Below, piece by piece: positions 62,090 through 64,000 of a stretch of 64,000 bases of DNA (its first letter is position 1; each line of letters begins with the position of its first letter). Made by a program: the position numbers and the translations under genes. The DNA comes from Campylorhamphus procurvoides. Lineage: Eukaryota; Chordata; Aves; Passeriformes; Dendrocolaptidae. Below the pieces are notes generated by a model. The model was not told where the DNA came from. It did no database searches and worked only from the letters and a program-made list of their open reading frames with translations. The stretch lies in NCBI GenBank assembly GCA_013396655.1, contig WBMV01002770.1, positions 620,001 through 684,000 of the forward strand, in the 5' to 3' direction.

Positions 62090-63182
62090 AAATAGGCAAC
62101 ACAGATTTGTCAAGAGCAACCAATTAAATTTGCTTCCTTTCCAGGTAACTGGTGTAACTGATAAGGCAGAAGCAGGAGCTGTAGTACAGCCTCACCTCTG
62201 TAAAGCTTTAAATTACTGCTAGACATGGAATCTCCATTGGCAAGCCAGGAAAATATTCCCTGGATGAATAAAAGCCCTTGAGCGAAATCCTTAATTAATT
62301 GAAAAGGTATGTTCAGGAAGCAATTATCAATATTCTGATTTTGAACTGAAAAAGGCATTAAGATGCAAATTCAAGGAGGTCCACTCAGGCAATATGTAAA
62401 TTATCCTCCAGGGAAGAGGGTCAGGGAAAAAGTGTGGGTGAAAGGAGGCAGGAGGACATACAGGACCTCTGGATCTTTGTGATCCAAAAATGATCTTTAT
62501 AAACTGGAAACAAAGTCAAGAAACACCTCTAGGATGACATTTGGTAAAGGGAGATTTGAATCATTGCACGTGGGAGTAAGTCATGAAGCATTAAGGCAAA
62601 AGCAATGAGTAAAGGGCCAGACAGGAAAAGTGAAGAGAATAGAGGGCCTGGAATATGAATAGTAGTCAAAAACCCCAAACTCTTTGCTGAGGAACTATCA
62701 GGTCTGCAAAATACAGAAGGACAAGTAGTCCTGATACTTAGCATGAGCCAGGTTCTGAGATCCCAAAATAGATGATGTCAAATTGAAGGCTTGACACAAG
62801 GCAAACAATAAAGACAATAGATTTTAGAACATGACAGATAAAGAAGAGCTGGAGGAACTTGATGTATTTGATTTACAAAAGAAAACATTAAAGCAAGATT
62901 CATGAGAGACTTACAATGCAAAAATCTGCAAAATGACAGTCATCATATGCAGGGCAGGAAAAAACAAATGACAGGCATTATAATTTGGTTCAAAGATTTA
63001 CTTTAGATATTAGGAAAAGTTTTCTGACTAAAGGAAGCACTAAGTCTTCAGAGACTTCTAGAAAGGCTGCAGAAACCCTTTTGATTTGTTGTTGCTATAA
63101 ACACATTAGACAAACAACTATTTTGGTGCAAAGGGATACAGAAGATGATTTCTTACAGACCTCCTAGCCCTAATTTCCTATA
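62090..63182 (+). mobile_element. Ancient CR1/L3-type LINE remnant, about 1.1 kb
   Basis: Landmarks of the turtle-type CR1/L3 family occur in order. These are ACAGATTTGTCAAGAGCAAC with CTTCCTTTCCAGGTAACTGG near 62104 (the family's catGGATTTGTCAAGAAC region), ATCATTGCACGTGGGAG near 62560, GAAGAGCTGGAGGAACTTGA near 62845, and TTAGATATTAGGAAAAG with TTTTCTGACTAAAGG near 63005. The series continues with CTTCTAGAAAGGCTGCAG, ATTAGACAAACAACTATTTT near 63103, and the final ACCTCCTAGCCCTA. Identity is low and there are many indels. The reverse transcriptase is destroyed. Confidence 0.72.
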
Positions 63183-63824
63183 GTTAATGGGTTATTTTGT
63201 TGCAACCAAGCAACACTAGGCCAACAAAATCTAAGCAAACTGAAGAAATTATTTCTAATTGCTGAAGGAAAGTTAATCTTAGCAATTTTTAGTGAGAGTC
63301 ACTAAAAAGCACGCAATAAAATAGATATTCAATGCTAAATGTGATTGAAACTCATTAGAGGTGGCAAAAACTAATATGTTATATATTTCTATTGATTTTG
63401 CTCTATTTAGAGAAAATTTTTTCCAATAATAATTTGTTAAAGATCAGGTTACGTAATGGAAGGTCATGTGAGCTCATGTTGTTCACTGGGGTTCAAGCCT
63501 TGCATTCAAAGACTAATTGCAATTAAGAAAAATGTGAGAACTTTGTGCTTTCGGCAAAGTGTTTCTAAAGCAGCTCCTTCAGGAGGAGAAGACGAGCCCC
63601 TCTGACATTCAGAACCAGAACATAATGAACTGTGAACCATCGCATATGGTGACAGCATTCCTGCTGGAGGAGGGAGGAGAGCGGGACAGGAAAATGCATG
63701 CAAGAAAACCGCTTATTTTCAGTCACTTTATGGAATGACTCTCATTAAAAAACCGAATCCAAACAAAAAGTGCCAACCTCAGCAGCAGAAATTTTCAATT
63801 TATGAAACAGTTGATTATTTATAC
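63183..63824. other. No gene seen
   Basis: AT-rich sequence. A minus-strand pyrimidine tract ending CTCCCTCCTCCAG, adjacent to 63665, resembles a splice acceptor. It could pair with the donor at 63824, but the implied intron of about 150 bp and the early stop in the joined frame make this speculative. Confidence 0.4.
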
Positions 63825-63997
63825 CTGTCTTGATCAACAAAGAAAGAGACGTAGTGGTTGTTCTGTACCAATGAGTTACCACCCAATGCAAATGCTGTCC
63901 TTTCCCGAGCACTAAGGAGCTGGATCAGGCCCAGCCTCAGGAGGATTCCCAGCCCCAGGAGGAGGGTGAACAAACACATCTCACCCAGGAAACCCAT
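63825..63997 (-). other. Candidate coding exon at the window edge, unproven
   Basis: On the minus strand an ATG in good context (GGGATGGG) at 63995-63997 opens a 60-codon frame. Residues 1-28 are strongly hydrophobic and leucine-rich with preferred CTG/CTC codons (MGFLGEMCLFTLLLGLGILL...), like a signal peptide or signal anchor. A polar part follows, ending NNHYVSFFVDQDR. A GACAG|GTAT donor-like junction closes it at 63825, and the frame would stop four codons later if unspliced. The local base composition is richer in G and C than its surroundings. It could be a first exon, or an internal exon continuing beyond the window. I do not recognise the protein. Confidence 0.33.
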
Positions 63998-64000
63998 CCC

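Noticed and set aside
63510..63997. Joining the edge exon to a minus-strand segment starting near 63665
   Set aside because: The implied intron is about 150 bp and the joined frame stops after roughly 17 codons; possible but unsupported.
1..64000. Bacterial-style operons, CRISPR arrays, tRNA/rRNA genes or endogenous retroviruses
   Set aside because: None of the required signatures were seen; repeats are CR1/L3 LINE tails and simple sequence, and GTG-started short frames are not meaningful in this type of genome.

Overview
This window looks like avian nuclear DNA, probably from a songbird or another neognath bird. The main evidence is a set of short, 5'-truncated CR1 LINE tails on both strands. 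They carry the typical CR1 3' landmarks: GGGCTGCCCAGGGAGGTGG, a closing phrase of the form AAGGTC(C/T)TTTCCAACC, and in one copy the ATAGAATCATAGAAT tail microsatellite. Overall composition is AT-rich and CpG-poor, other repeats are sparse, and there is nothing bacterial (no operons, rRNA or dense ORFs). I did not compute composition exactly.

The window is almost entirely non-coding and fits a gene desert or the inside of very long introns. I recognise no complete gene. The longest open frames lie antisense to GC-rich CR1 copies (57.8-58.3 kb, 60.1-60.6 kb, 8.4-8.8 kb) or across a purine-rich tract (52.5-53.1 kb). The other frames are about as long as chance gives in 64 kb of such DNA. A few segments do combine an open frame with splice-like borders. 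The best internal candidate is 26886-26984 (+): 99 bp, exactly 33 codons, with CACAG before it and CAG|GTGAGT after it. Another is the minus-strand edge of the window at 63825-63997, a hydrophobic N-terminus-like peptide ending at a GT. Weaker candidates are at 3578-3660, 17129-17360, 19570-19621, 23997-24043 and 35098-35284 (all +), and a cysteine-rich frame at 32324-32521 (-). None could be tied to a known protein.

Layout. 0-1.2 kb: a direct repeat whose copies lie 920 bp apart, flanking a CR1 piece. 6.6-11.5 kb: three CR1 copies. 10.08-10.14 kb: a compact cluster of homeodomain/POU, paired TEAD and AP-1 motifs. 13.0 kb: a TA/GA microsatellite. 15.9-16.2 kb: CR1. 16.2-45.5 kb: mostly unique AT-rich sequence, with small hairpins at 22.9 and 29.2 kb and a 60-bp tandem duplication at 31.64-31.76 kb. 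45.5-49.3 kb: two CR1 copies and a 14-bp inverted repeat. 54.9-55.1 kb and 62.1-63.2 kb: much older, decayed L3/turtle-type CR1 remnants. 57.6-61.8 kb: a cluster of four CR1 pieces in both orientations, with a telomere-like (GGGTTA)n patch at 59.94 kb. I found no CRISPR array, no recognisable tRNA or rRNA and no intact transposase or reverse transcriptase. I see no convincing previously undescribed system. The items most worth checking are the candidate exons, the motif cluster and the 920-bp spaced repeat.
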